From NCBI RefSeq assembly GCF_030053415.1, contig NZ_JASGBJ010000001.1, positions 558,001 to 622,000 on the forward strand: DNA of 64,000 bases, read 5' to 3'. Of the stretch, positions 29,326-38,302 are shown in pieces; the first letter of the stretch is position 1; every line of letters begins with the position of its first letter. Under the pieces are notes generated by a model. That model did no database searches and had not been told where the DNA came from. It saw only the letters and a program-made list of their open reading frames with translations. Made by a program: the position numbers and the translations under genes. Source of the stretch: Marinobacter sp. CHS3-4. Lineage in GTDB: Bacteria; Pseudomonadota; Gammaproteobacteria; Pseudomonadales; Oleiphilaceae.

Positions 29326-32300
29326 ATGGATCCGAAAGAACGTCGTTCTAGCCCTCGAAAGCCTATAAAACTCGCGGCGCAGCTGGATATGGGTAACGGC
29401 CAGGCCTTGCCGTGCCAGATCTCAGATTTCTGTGCCGAGGGTCTGTTCGTCCGCTATTCAGGAGACACGTCAAAACGTCTGGATCAGCTGTTCTCAAACG
29501 GCAAGTCCAGTGATTTGGTAGTGCGCTTCCGGAGTCTCGATGGACGCAAGCGGCACGAGCTTCATGTGGATGTCCGGCGGCGGATTGATGGCGCTATGGG
29601 GGTCAGTTTTACCCGTTCGAACCCGGAAGCCATCGATGCCATGCTGTCCCAGGTTGGTGGAAGCCGCGATCAGGGGCGGGTATCGCTGAAGGCACCCAGT
29701 GACCGGGTGCAGTTCGTATTGCATCAGACCGCCAGGGCCGTCATTCAATACATCGAACCGTTGATGGATGCGTCTCTGGTAGAAATGGTGAAGGCGCTCA
29801 AGGAATCCGCCCAGAAGGCGGGTAACGACCAGCAGGCAAACGAATTCATGGACGCATCGGGGCAATTGGCGGCCAGACAGCGGGTTATCTGGCACCAAAT
29901 GGCCAAGAATCTTGAGTCGCCGTTGAAGCCTGCCCAGAAGGGTGCGCCAGGTTCTGAACTGTCGGTTGTCGACAAAGGTGAGTTTGAAGACTGGCTGACA
30001 CTCCGGGTCATGGTGACGAAAGCCGATACCCAGTACCGTGGTGACTTGCTGCAATTGAAGCTCAGACTGGACAAACTGGGAGTCTCCAATGCCACCGGTC
30101 ACCACAACCCGCTGGGACCTGCGCTGATTTGTGAATCCTTTCATGCCGGCCTGAGCCAGCTCAAGTCCTCCAGAGATGTCGAAAAAGTATGCCTTCGCGT
30201 CTTTGACAAAACCGTGCTGAAAAACCTTGAACCCATGTACCAGGAGTTGAATAACATACTGGTGCGTCACGGCGTATTGCCTGATCTTGATCTCAGCAAG
30301 TACCTCAGTGAGCAGACGCCCAAGCCTGAACAGGAAAAAAAGACACCGCAACAGCCGGCCAAACCCGATCTGCAGGAAAAAGCGGAGCAGGAGACCAGCG
30401 CGAGCACGCCAGTCGAAAAGCCAAAGTCTGAGAAGCAGGGGGGCACGGAACCCGCCAGTCGACGACGTTTCGGCGCCAGGAGCATGCGGTCAACCTCGGA
30501 ATTTCGTGGTTATTCCACCGCTGCTCAAACGGCTTTCGCCACGGTTCGCAGCCTGCTGGGAACGCTCAGTGCCAGTCGTGTCGCCCGGGGCGATCCAGAA
30601 CCTGTTCTTTTCTCACCGGGTGCTCGTGAACTGTCAGCCGGAGAACTGCACAAGCAACTGCAGCAGCTGCAGGTTGAGGCGGCGCCTGTCGACGAAGATG
30701 CAACCCTACGGGACCGGGTGGTCGAGCAGGTGAAATCAAGCGGGGATCACGCCCTCGGTGAGGAACAACAGGCAACGCTGGACGTGGTCGATAGGTTCTT
30801 CAACAGCGTCTCTGAAAGCCCCAAGCTCAGCGAGTACGCCCGTGAACGCATGCGTCAGCTGGAAGTGCCGGTGTTGAAAGTGGTTATGCGAGATCCGGAG
30901 TTCTTTGAGGATCGTGACAGTTCCGTGCGAGGTGTCATGGATCGCCTCGCGCAGCTGGGCGTCAAAGGAGGGCGGCTGAACCCGGTGGTTCAACGCCGCA
31001 TCGATGAGCTGATTCAGCGCATAAACAACGATTTTGAACAGGACACCGGGGTGTTCGATTCGGCCGTCACTGAACTGGATACTCTGATCGATCGCCAGAA
31101 TCTGGTGTATCGGCGCAATGTCGAGCGAGTAACCGCCGCAGCCGAAGGTGCGCAGAAAGTCGCGGAATCGAAAACGGCGGTCGCCCGGGTTCTTGAAGCC
31201 AAGTTGGGTGGCCGGAAGGTGCCCCGTGCCGTGAAGAGCCTGCTGGACGGTGGTTGGAGAGACCTGCTTTCGCTGACCTGGATTCGACAGGGCGAAGACA
31301 GTCCGCTTTGGCAGGATTACCTGTCGGTGATCGACTCATTAATGACCTTTGCCGACGACCCGCAGAGCAACATCAATCTTCCGGAGCTGCTGAGGGTCAT
31401 CCAGGATGGCCTGGCGTCCATCTCCAGCAATCACATGCCGTCATCACAGATTCGCGATGAGCTGAAACAGTTCCTGGTGCGCAGTCCCGAGGAGCCGCCA
31501 GAAATGGTGGAGATGCCGGTTTCAAAGCCGGAAGAGAAAAGCGAGAAGACGCTCTCCGAGCGAGAACAGCGTAGCCTGCAGCGCTGGATCAATCGTGCCC
31601 AACAGCTGCGCACCGGCGACTGGATGCGGGATCAGGACAAGCCGGACGAACCGCAGTACATCCGCTTGGTGTGGGTGGCTCGTGGCTTCAGCCGGTTCGT
31701 GTTTGTGAACCATCAGGGCATGCGAGTAGTGGAGCTGGAACTGGAAGCGCTGGCCAAACAAATGCGCAAGGGCGTGATCGTTCCGGATAGCCAGTATGAC
31801 CGGCCACTGGTGGACGAAAGCATCGACCGCATGGTGAAGAAGGTGTACGACCAGCTGTCCTGGGCGTCCACCCACGATGAGCTCACGGGCCTGCTGGGAC
31901 GTCGGGAATTCGAGCGCATGCTGGAGCAGCAACTAGCCATTCGTGAAGACGAGCGTGCTTTGTTGCGGCTGGATCTCAGGCAGTTCCGGTTGTTGAACGA
32001 TACTGCCGGTTATCATGCCGGGGACGATGCCCTGAAGCAGGTTGCCGACATTCTCCGCGAACTGGTGGGCGATGGTATGCCTCTGGCACGGCTGGCCGGA
32101 AACGAATTTGCGGTGCTCCTGCCAGCAGAAAATGCGATGGAGTCGGCCAGGAACATCGTCGGGACCATCGAGAAGACCGAATTCAAGTTCGACAGTGGTA
32201 CCTACCATCTGTCGGCGAGCGCTGGCCTGGCGCCAGAGTTCCCGGGGCTGGCGGACGCCGAGCGCTGGCTGAAAGCCTCGGAAGAAGCCATGAAAAGCGC

Positions 32301-33120
32301 CAAGAAGCGAGGCCATGGCAAGGTGATTGAATACTCTCTGGATGCCCATGACCAGGCCCGCCAGGAGCAGATCGCGGCCAAGGTCGCCAGCCTGGGCGAC
32401 CTGAACGAAGAGCGCATGCTGTTGCGATGCCAGAAGATGATTCCGCTCCACGCAGACACCAAGATGTCGCCGCAATACGAAATTCTGATCAGCATGTATG
32501 ACGATACCGGCAACCTGATCACCGGCAAGGATTTCGTGCGGATGGCCGAGCGTTATGATCGGATGCAGGCGGTGGACCGCTGGGTGGTGGGTTACGTGCT
32601 GGACTGGCTGCGTGATAAGGCGCCAGATCCTGACCACATGGGCGGTATCTGCATCAATCTGTCCGGTCACTCGTTGAATGACCAGTCACTGATGGAGTTC
32701 ATCTACGACAAGCTCAGCCAGAAAGACGCCCCCATTGAGAGACTGTGGTTCGAGATCACCGAAGCCTCTGCTATCAATGATCTGCAGAGCATTTCCGAGT
32801 TTGTCGAAGAAATGAAGGAACTGGGCTGCCGGTTCTGTCTGGGGGACTTTGGCACCGGCCCAACGTCTTTCCAGTTCCTGAGAAGCCTGCCAGTAGATCT
32901 GATCAAGCTCGACAGCGCCTTTACCCGGGAGCTCGACAAGAGTGAAACCGACCGTGCGATGGTCAAGTCCATGATTGATATGGCGCACTACATGAAACGT
33001 GAAGTGATTGCGTCTCAGGTTGAAACCCGCTCAGTTCTCGATATGCTGACGAATCTGGGAGCTGATTACGCACAGGGGTTTGTCATCGAGAAGCCCAGAT
33101 TGCTCAGCAGCCTCGACTGA
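29326..33120 (+). CDS. PilZ-DUF1631 protein with degenerate GGDEF and EAL domains
   Basis: A 1264-residue cytoplasmic protein. PilZ domain at 1-115 with the c-di-GMP-binding start ERRSSPRKP and the DFCAEGLFV strand (usual form D-x-S-x-x-G); a long DUF1631 helical region (about 130-790; VPVLKVVMRDPEFFED); GGDEF-like domain (about 845-1005) where the signature is AGNEF; EAL-like domain (about 1025-1262) where EAL reads EIL, the DDFG motif reads GDFGTG and the AEGVE loop reads ASQVET. Both catalytic sites therefore look inactive, and it is more likely a c-di-GMP receptor or scaffold. The linker at about 325-385 is rich in Lys, Glu and Pro. Single gene, apparently own promoter in the 166-nt gap upstream. 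Confidence 0.88.
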   Translation: MDPKERRSSPRKPIKLAAQLDMGNGQALPCQISDFCAEGLFVRYSGDTSKRLDQLFSNGKSSDLVVRFRSLDGRKRHELHVDVRRRIDGAMGVSFTRSNPEAIDAMLSQVGGSRDQGRVSLKAPSDRVQFVLHQTARAVIQYIEPLMDASLVEMVKALKESAQKAGNDQQANEFMDASGQLAARQRVIWHQMAKNLESPLKPAQKGAPGSELSVVDKGEFEDWLTLRVMVTKADTQYRGDLLQLKLRLDKLGVSNATGHHNPLGPALICESFHAGLSQLKSSRDVEKVCLRVFDKTVLKNLEPMYQELNNILVRHGVLPDLDLSKYLSEQTPKPEQEKKTPQQPAKPDLQEKAEQETSASTPVEKPKSEKQGGTEPASRRRFGARSMRSTSEFRGYSTAAQTAFATVRSLLGTLSASRVARGDPEPVLFSPGARELSAGELHKQLQQLQVEAAPVDEDATLRDRVVEQVKSSGDHALGEEQQATLDVVDRFFNSVSESPKLSEYARERMRQLEVPVLKVVMRDPEFFEDRDSSVRGVMDRLAQLGVKGGRLNPVVQRRIDELIQRINNDFEQDTGVFDSAVTELDTLIDRQNLVYRRNVERVTAAAEGAQKVAESKTAVARVLEAKLGGRKVPRAVKSLLDGGWRDLLSLTWIRQGEDSPLWQDYLSVIDSLMTFADDPQSNINLPELLRVIQDGLASISSNHMPSSQIRDELKQFLVRSPEEPPEMVEMPVSKPEEKSEKTLSEREQRSLQRWINRAQQLRTGDWMRDQDKPDEPQYIRLVWVARGFSRFVFVNHQGMRVVELELEALAKQMRKGVIVPDSQYDRPLVDESIDRMVKKVYDQLSWASTHDELTGLLGRREFERMLEQQLAIREDERALLRLDLRQFRLLNDTAGYHAGDDALKQVADILRELVGDGMPLARLAGNEFAVLLPAENAMESARNIVGTIEKTEFKFDSGTYHLSASAGLAPEFPGLADAERWLKASEEAMKSAKKRGHGKVIEYSLDAHDQARQEQIAAKVASLGDLNEERMLLRCQKMIPLHADTKMSPQYEILISMYDDTGNLITGKDFVRMAERYDRMQAVDRWVVGYVLDWLRDKAPDPDHMGGICINLSGHSLNDQSLMEFIYDKLSQKDAPIERLWFEITEASAINDLQSISEFVEEMKELGCRFCLGDFGTGPTSFQFLRSLPVDLIKLDSAFTRELDKSETDRAMVKSMIDMAHYMKREVIASQVETRSVLDMLTNLGADYAQGFVIEKPRLLSSLD

Positions 33121-33164
33121 TTCCTTTTTGATAACCCGATTGAGCAACCGGACGCCCTCGCACC

Positions 33165-34031
33165 ATGTCAAAACGCCATCCGATCATTGCGGTTACCGGC
33201 TCTTCGGGCGCGGGAACAACCACCACGGGCCGCATCTTCCGCCGATTGTTTGCCAGTGAGGATCTGAACGCCGCCATGGTTGGTGGCGACAGTTTTCATC
33301 GCTACAACCGGGCGCAAATGGCACGGCTTGCGGCCAAAGGCCAGTTTGGCGAGCGCAACCACTTTGCACTGGCCGCCAATCACATCGACAAGCTGGAAGC
33401 CCTGTTTTACGACTACGGCCATACCGGTAATGGCCAGTATCGCCAGTATGTGCACGACGAAGATCGAGAGCTGATTGAGGCCGGTTACAAGCCCGGTACA
33501 TTCACGCCTTGGGGACCACTGGCGCCAGACACCGACCTGCTGTTTTACGAAGGCCTTCATGGCGGCGTGATCAGCGACACCTATAACATTGCCCAGTATG
33601 TGGACTTGCTGGTGGGTGTGGTTCCAATCGTCAATCTCGAGTGGATCCAGAAAATCCATCGGGACACGCACAAGCGAGGCTATTCAAAGGATGCCGTGGT
33701 AGAGACCATCATTAACCGAATGGACGACTACGTTCACGACATCGTGCCCCAGTTTGCTCACACCCATGTCAATTTCCAGCGCATTCCCCTGGTGGATACC
33801 TCCAATCCCTTTGTGGTTCGGGACGTACCCACGGAAGACGAGAGCATGGTCGTTATTCGTTTCTGGGATTCTTCCGAGGTGGACTTTCCGTATCTGTTGC
33901 AAATGATTGCGGGTAGCCATTTGTCCCGATACGACACGCTGGTCATACCCGGTACCAAGCTTTCCCTGGCCATGGATCTGATCATGCGTCCGATGGTTCT
34001 GGAGATTATGGCTCACAAGCCGTTTGCCTGA
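33165..34031 (+). CDS. prkB: Phosphoribulokinase (PrkB type)
   Basis: A 288-residue P-loop kinase. The Walker A motif is AVTGSSGAGTTTTGRIF (residues 9-25); GDSFHRYNR, YEGLHGG and VNLEWIQKIHRD are conserved in the octameric proteobacterial phosphoribulokinases. The reaction would be ribulose-5-P to ribulose-1,5-bisphosphate, but there is no RuBisCO gene in the window, and the same orphan occurs as PrkB (YhfA region) in E. coli and other heterotrophs, where its role is unknown. It stands alone between the PilZ protein and moaA. Confidence 0.9.
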   Translation: MSKRHPIIAVTGSSGAGTTTTGRIFRRLFASEDLNAAMVGGDSFHRYNRAQMARLAAKGQFGERNHFALAANHIDKLEALFYDYGHTGNGQYRQYVHDEDRELIEAGYKPGTFTPWGPLAPDTDLLFYEGLHGGVISDTYNIAQYVDLLVGVVPIVNLEWIQKIHRDTHKRGYSKDAVVETIINRMDDYVHDIVPQFAHTHVNFQRIPLVDTSNPFVVRDVPTEDESMVVIRFWDSSEVDFPYLLQMIAGSHLSRYDTLVIPGTKLSLAMDLIMRPMVLEIMAHKPFA

Positions 34032-34134
34032 CGACACTTACCAATGCACCCGCCGTTTACCCCTTGTTAGGTATCGGTTGTGGTCGGCCCTGCTGCAACA
34101 ATGGTCTTATCAGATTTTGTGAAACAGGACTCCT

Positions 34135-35133
34135 ATGGTATCTGCTATTCGGCCGCTGAAGGATCGATTCGGCCGCACCATCAACTATGTGCGGTTATCT
34201 GTTACCGACCGCTGTGATTTTCGCTGTGTGTACTGCATGGACGAAGACATGACCTTCCTACCACGACAGCTAGTTCTCACCCTGGAAGAGATCGCCCGGC
34301 TCGCCCGGAATTTCACTGCGCTAGGAACAGAAAAGATCCGCCTGACCGGGGGAGAACCGCTGGTGCGCAGGGATATCCTTGATCTGGTTAAGGAAATAGG
34401 AACTCTGGGGCTGCGGGATTTCGCCATGACGACCAACGGCAGCCAACTGGTCGACATGGCAGAACCATTGCGCAAAGCTGGCCTGCACCGTCTGAACATT
34501 AGCCTCGATTCTTTGGATGCCCGGAAATTTGCGGATATTACCCGTACTGGAAATCTGAGTAAGGTATTGGACGGAATTGACGCTGCGCGCGATGCCGGCT
34601 TTCCGGGTATAAAGCTCAATACGGTGGTCATGAAAGGCCGCAACGATGAGGAAATCCCCGCACTGATCGAGTTTGCCCGCCAGAAACGAGTGGACATCAG
34701 CTTTATCGAAGAAATGCCGCTGGGCGAGATTTCTGAGCACGATCGCGGTCTTGCATTGTTCACCAGTGATGAGGTCAAGAAGGTTGTCCGCAGGCATCAT
34801 GTGTTGTTGCCAGCCACGGAAGATTCGGGTGGCCCTGCCCGGTATTATCGAATGCCAGACAGTTCGATCCGCGTCGGATTTATTTCACCCCACTCCCATA
34901 ATTTCTGCGCTACGTGCAATCGCGTGCGAGTCACTGCGGACGGTAGGCTGTTGCTCTGTTTGGGCAATGAACATTCGGTAGATCTGCGTCGTGTCTTGCG
35001 GGGCAATCCTGATACGGAAAATAGGCTCAGGAAGACCATCATTGAGGCTATGGAGTTAAAACCAGAGCGCCACTATTTTTCGACCAATGGTGACGTTCAG
35101 ATTTTGCGATTCATGAATATGACCGGCGGTTAA
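34135..35133 (+). CDS. moaA: GTP 3',8-cyclase MoaA
   Basis: A 332-residue radical SAM enzyme that starts molybdopterin synthesis. The SAM cluster cysteines are in [15 protein letters not shown] (residues 24-38), the second cluster in [14 protein letters not shown] followed by LLLCLG, and the protein ends in the conserved GG tail (NMTGG) needed for activity. It lies at the edge of the nitrate reductase cluster, on the opposite strand to moaB and moeA, and its product is needed for NarG's molybdenum cofactor. Confidence 0.96.
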   Translation: MVSAIRPLKDRFGRTINYVRLSVTDRCDFRCVYCMDEDMTFLPRQLVLTLEEIARLARNFTALGTEKIRLTGGEPLVRRDILDLVKEIGTLGLRDFAMTTNGSQLVDMAEPLRKAGLHRLNISLDSLDARKFADITRTGNLSKVLDGIDAARDAGFPGIKLNTVVMKGRNDEEIPALIEFARQKRVDISFIEEMPLGEISEHDRGLALFTSDEVKKVVRRHHVLLPATEDSGGPARYYRMPDSSIRVGFISPHSHNFCATCNRVRVTADGRLLLCLGNEHSVDLRRVLRGNPDTENRLRKTIIEAMELKPERHYFSTNGDVQILRFMNMTGG

Positions 35134-35142
35134 TCGCCGGTC
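35121..35142. terminator. Stem-loop across the moaA stop codon
   Basis: GACCGGCG (35121-35128) pairs with CGCCGGTC (35135-35142), with the moaA stop codon in the 6-nt loop. It lies between convergent genes. No T tract follows, so it may be a barrier to exonucleases or a weak terminator. Confidence 0.4.
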
Positions 35143-35155
35143 GTGAACGCCCGGC

Positions 35156-35557
35156 TCATTTAAGAGAAATTGCCTCGCCCTTGGTGTTTAGCGGCAAAAA
35201 ATTGCTGATGTGTCCCAGTCGAATGGACTCCACCATCATGTTTAACGGTTGTTGCGCCTGATCAGACGATGGCTCAAAGCCTCCGTGACCGGACATGGTA
35301 GCGACGAAAACGATATCCCAGGATTGACCGGTCGCTTTGGATTCTTCTACCAGCACTGAAAACTCAGCTGCTTCATCGGGGGTCTTGTCGACACAGACCA
35401 CCGGTGTCAGGGCGCCGCCTTCGCCGCGCTCGAATGAGGCTCGTTCTTCCGGGGAAGCCTGATCCGGCAATTCCGCTCGGCAGAATACGAAAAGCAGGCG
35501 CTGGAGCTCCTGCTGGGTTCTGGACACTTGAATAAGGTCACTGTAACTGCTGATCAT
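35156..35557 (-). CDS. Small conserved protein of the family labelled ribonucleotide reductase subunit alpha-like
   Basis: A 133-residue soluble protein. Recognisable blocks are LLFVFCRAELPDQASPEERA, GGALTPVVCVDKTPDEAAEF, WDIVFVATMSGHGG and a final NFLPLNTKGE segment. I have seen this family annotated as ribonucleotide reductase subunit alpha, but it is far too short for that and shows no reductase motif, so the label is not meaningful. ATG 35557 with AGGA upstream is preferred over a TTG three codons earlier. It follows the Crp/Fnr regulator by 77 nt on the same strand, at the tail of the nitrate cluster. Confidence 0.7.
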   Translation of the reverse strand: MISSYSDLIQVSRTQQELQRLLFVFCRAELPDQASPEERASFERGEGGALTPVVCVDKTPDEAAEFSVLVEESKATGQSWDIVFVATMSGHGGFEPSSDQAQQPLNMMVESIRLGHISNFLPLNTKGEAISLK

Positions 35558-35634
35558 TTTTAACAATCCTTGCGGTTAACGGCCCGCTGAAATTTACGGC
35601 TGGCGGGCGATGAGCCGGGCTGACTTTTTTGCTT

Positions 35635-36384
35635 CTACTGACCGATCTCTTTCAGTCGCTGGGGGTCCGAGACATAGAGCTTGCTTCGATTCACCCTTAT
35701 CAATCCGTTGGCCTTCAATTCAGCCAGTATTCTGGAGAAGGTTTCGGGCTGCATTGCCAGCCTTGACGCGATCAGGCATTTGGGTAGTGGCAATTCAATC
35801 TCACCATCAGGTTTAGTATCCGCTGGCAGCAGATTCAGCAGATATCGGATCAGACGATCCCGCGCGCTCTGAATGGTCATTATTTCCAGATCATGGAATC
35901 GTGACACCGCCCGGGACGCATAATGGGTCAGCGCAATTTCGGTATAGGTTGGATTGGACTGAATCAAGAGGCGGTAGGCCCGAATGGGAATACTCAACAC
36001 CCTGGTGCGTTTGAGCGATTCGGCGTAGCAGGCGTAACGTGCAGGCATGGCATAAATCATGACCTCTGCCAGGCAATCACCGGGACCGATGCTGTCCAGG
36101 GTGCGTTCATAGCCGGAGTAATCCAGCCGGTAAAGTCGCAACCGCCCGTCAACGACGAAATAAAAATGACTGGCATCGGTGTCCTGACGATACAGCAGTT
36201 CATGCCGGTCCATGTCAATCACCCGGATTCGTGTCGCCAGGTTGTTGAAGTCGCTGTCGGTCAGGTGTTGGAACAGCGGATGCCGGCGTAGCTCTGTCAG
36301 GCTTGTCTGGACATCGCAGATGACCGGCGGAATGTCCTGAAGGCCAGGGTTATTGATAGAAGTTGTCGCGGTAGACAAAGTCAT
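35635..36384 (-). CDS. Crp/Fnr family regulator (Dnr-like)
   Basis: A 249-residue cyclic-nucleotide-fold regulator. N-terminal effector domain (DMDRHELLYRQDTDASHFYF), long dimer helix and a C-terminal winged HTH with CLIASRLAMQPETFSRILAE. It lacks the N-terminal cysteine cluster of Fnr/Anr, so it is not an Fe-S oxygen sensor and fits the Dnr/NnrR group that senses NO through haem. ATG 36384 has AAGGAG 8 nt upstream; it lies inside the last codons of moeA (35-nt overlap), which makes the gene translationally linked to cofactor synthesis. FNR-type boxes in this island are plausible targets. Confidence 0.85.
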   Translation of the reverse strand: MTLSTATTSINNPGLQDIPPVICDVQTSLTELRRHPLFQHLTDSDFNNLATRIRVIDMDRHELLYRQDTDASHFYFVVDGRLRLYRLDYSGYERTLDSIGPGDCLAEVMIYAMPARYACYAESLKRTRVLSIPIRAYRLLIQSNPTYTEIALTHYASRAVSRFHDLEIMTIQSARDRLIRYLLNLLPADTKPDGEIELPLPKCLIASRLAMQPETFSRILAELKANGLIRVNRSKLYVSDPQRLKEIGQ

Positions 36385-37612
36385 AATGCTCTCCTTCATT
36401 AACCGGGGTCTGAGGGGGAATAATGAAATACCCGTCTGCTTTGCTGGCAACTGACAACACGCCGGAGCTCTGCGAGCCTGCGGGAATAGCTGTGGGCACC
36501 CCTGAGGTTTGATCCAGAAAGACGCGAAGGTACTCCTGTCGGACAGTGGTTTTGCGTCGGTTGAAACCGGCAGGCAGCGAGGTTGCGCGAGCCTTCGTAG
36601 GCTTCGTACCCATCAGACGTCGCAGGAGTGGTATGGCCATGACTTCGAAAGTGACCAGCGCAGCCGTGGGGTTACCTGGCAAGCAGACCACCGGTGTAGT
36701 GCCAATCTGACCAAAGGCAAAAGGTTTACCGGGTTTCATGGCTATGCCCCATAGATGCAGGTACCCAAGTGATTCCAGCGCTGGTCTGACATAGTCTTCG
36801 TCGCCCACAGATACTCCGCCGGTGGTGATGACCAGATCGTGTTCACTGGCAGACTTCGCGAGCGCATCTCTTGTGGCTTGCCCACTATCCGCGAGGGTTG
36901 GAAAACGTGTGACCTCGCAGCCCAGGCGTTGAAGAGCGGCGCCTATAGTGACGCTGTTGCTGTTATAGATCTGGCCCGCCTTTAGGGGTTGCCCGGGGGT
37001 GATCAGCTCGTTCCCGGTAGTTACAACGGCAACCCGCAGGCGCCGGTAGACTGGAATATCCGAGATGCCCTGACTTGCCAGAACGCCAAGCTCGGCTGCC
37101 TCCAGCCGGGTTCCAGCGGCCAGCAATCTGGCGCCCGCCTGTACATCTTCCCCTGCACGTCGAATATTTTGGCCTCTGGTCGGTGTGGCGGTTATTTCGA
37201 TACGAGTTCCTTCAAGCTGGCGCACCTGTTCCTGAGGAACCACCGTGTCGACACCGGTAGGAACGGGGGCCCCGGTGAAGATGCGGATAGCCGTGCCACT
37301 TTGAAGTGACGATGGCGACGTACCTGCAGGCACGCGCTGAGTTACCTGTAACTGATGGTTTTGCGGCAGGTCATCAATGTTCAGCCCATAGCCGTCCATA
37401 GCGCTGTTGTCATAGGGTGGTACGGACAGGGTCGCGAACACGTCGCTGGCAAGGATTCGTCCCTGGGCGAGTTCCAGCGGGACTTCCTCGATGCCTACCT
37501 GGCAGCGGGCAAGTCGGGCCATCTCCGCTTGCGCTTTTTCGACGGTTATCAGGTTGGGTTTCTGAGAATCGTTCTGACGATGTTGCTCAAGATCGCATAG
37601 ACATTCAGTCAT
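36350..37612 (-). CDS. moeA: Molybdopterin molybdenumtransferase MoeA
   Basis: A 420-residue enzyme that inserts molybdate into adenylylated molybdopterin. Seen: PYDNSAMDGYG near residue 66, IRIFTGAPVPTGVDTVVPQE, the MPT-binding VVTTGNELI and ITTGGVSVGDEDYV, and GKPFAFG..VVCLPGNPTAALV. ATG 37612 shares one base with the moaB stop (TGATG), so the pair is coupled. Together with moaA and moaB it serves the NarG cofactor encoded in the same strand run. Confidence 0.95.
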   Translation of the reverse strand: MTECLCDLEQHRQNDSQKPNLITVEKAQAEMARLARCQVGIEEVPLELAQGRILASDVFATLSVPPYDNSAMDGYGLNIDDLPQNHQLQVTQRVPAGTSPSSLQSGTAIRIFTGAPVPTGVDTVVPQEQVRQLEGTRIEITATPTRGQNIRRAGEDVQAGARLLAAGTRLEAAELGVLASQGISDIPVYRRLRVAVVTTGNELITPGQPLKAGQIYNSNSVTIGAALQRLGCEVTRFPTLADSGQATRDALAKSASEHDLVITTGGVSVGDEDYVRPALESLGYLHLWGIAMKPGKPFAFGQIGTTPVVCLPGNPTAALVTFEVMAIPLLRRLMGTKPTKARATSLPAGFNRRKTTVRQEYLRVFLDQTSGVPTAIPAGSQSSGVLSVASKADGYFIIPPQTPVNEGEHYDFVYRDNFYQ

Positions 37613-38175
37613 CAGGCTGCTCCAGCAATAGACCGCGAGCCGCAGGTCGAGCGGGGGTGTTGTTGAAGCAGGTCAACGAAATTGCAAGGCCGGTGGCGTA
37701 AGTCCAGTTGGGGACCGATGATTTCGTCCCAGGCAAGGGCGCAGGCTCTCGGCGCGCCGGGCATGGCGGAAATCAGTGTTCGGTTTGCCAGTCCAGCAAC
37801 CGCGCGGGACTGAATGGTTGAGGTGCCGATGCTGGCCAGCGAGAGATGGCGAAAAAGCTCGCCATAGCCTTCAACAGTCTTGTCGAACAGCGGCATCAGC
37901 GCCTCGGGAGTATTGTCGCGGCTAGAAAAACCTGTGCCTCCAGTCACCAGGATCACTGCAACCTGATCGCTGGCAATCCAGCGGGAAACCACCTCACGAA
38001 TGGCGTAAACATCGTCTTTCACCAAAACCCGTTCGCTTAACAGGTGCCCAGCATTACAAAGGCGCTGCTCAAGCGTATCGCCCGACTGATCGTTGTCTAG
38101 TGATCGAGTGTCGGATACGGTCAGTACGGCTATATCCAGGGGTTGAAAGGGCGCGTCGGCCGAGGCGTGAGACAT
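37612..38175 (-). CDS. moaB: Molybdenum cofactor biosynthesis protein MoaB
   Basis: A 187-residue MogA/MoaB-type protein that adenylylates molybdopterin or assists its handling. The family motifs are IAVLTVSDTRSLDNDQSG, VILVTGGTGFSSRDNTPEAL and the final SAMPGAPRACALAWDEII. The C-terminal 25 residues after HRPCNFVDLL are an extension of low similarity. moeA follows with a one-base overlap. In Pseudomonas a moa gene likewise follows narI and the PpiC gene. Confidence 0.94.
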   Translation of the reverse strand: MSHASADAPFQPLDIAVLTVSDTRSLDNDQSGDTLEQRLCNAGHLLSERVLVKDDVYAIREVVSRWIASDQVAVILVTGGTGFSSRDNTPEALMPLFDKTVEGYGELFRHLSLASIGTSTIQSRAVAGLANRTLISAMPGAPRACALAWDEIIGPQLDLRHRPCNFVDLLQQHPRSTCGSRSIAGAA

Positions 38176-38227
38176 GGGTAAATCCTCGCAGAAAACAGGT
38201 TTTTACTGATGTCGATTTTACGCGGAG

Positions 38228-38250
38228 GGGGGAGCCTTGATCGCTCCCCC
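38228..38250. terminator. GC-rich hairpin between sirB2 and moaB
   Basis: GGGGGAGC (38228-38235) pairs perfectly with GCTCCCCC (38243-38250) over a 7-nt loop, 53 nt upstream of the moaB start and downstream of the SirB2 gene. It lacks a T tract; perhaps it dampens read-through from the nar operon into moaB. Confidence 0.4.
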
Positions 38251-38302
38251 AGAGGGAGTAGTTTGGTGGTTGTTATGGGGTATACCGTGGGGCGGGGGCA
38301 GG

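Noticed and set aside
34064..34077. FNR-like sequence TTGTTAGGTATCGG upstream of moaA
   Set aside because: Only 7 of 10 positions match and no -10 box is at the required distance.
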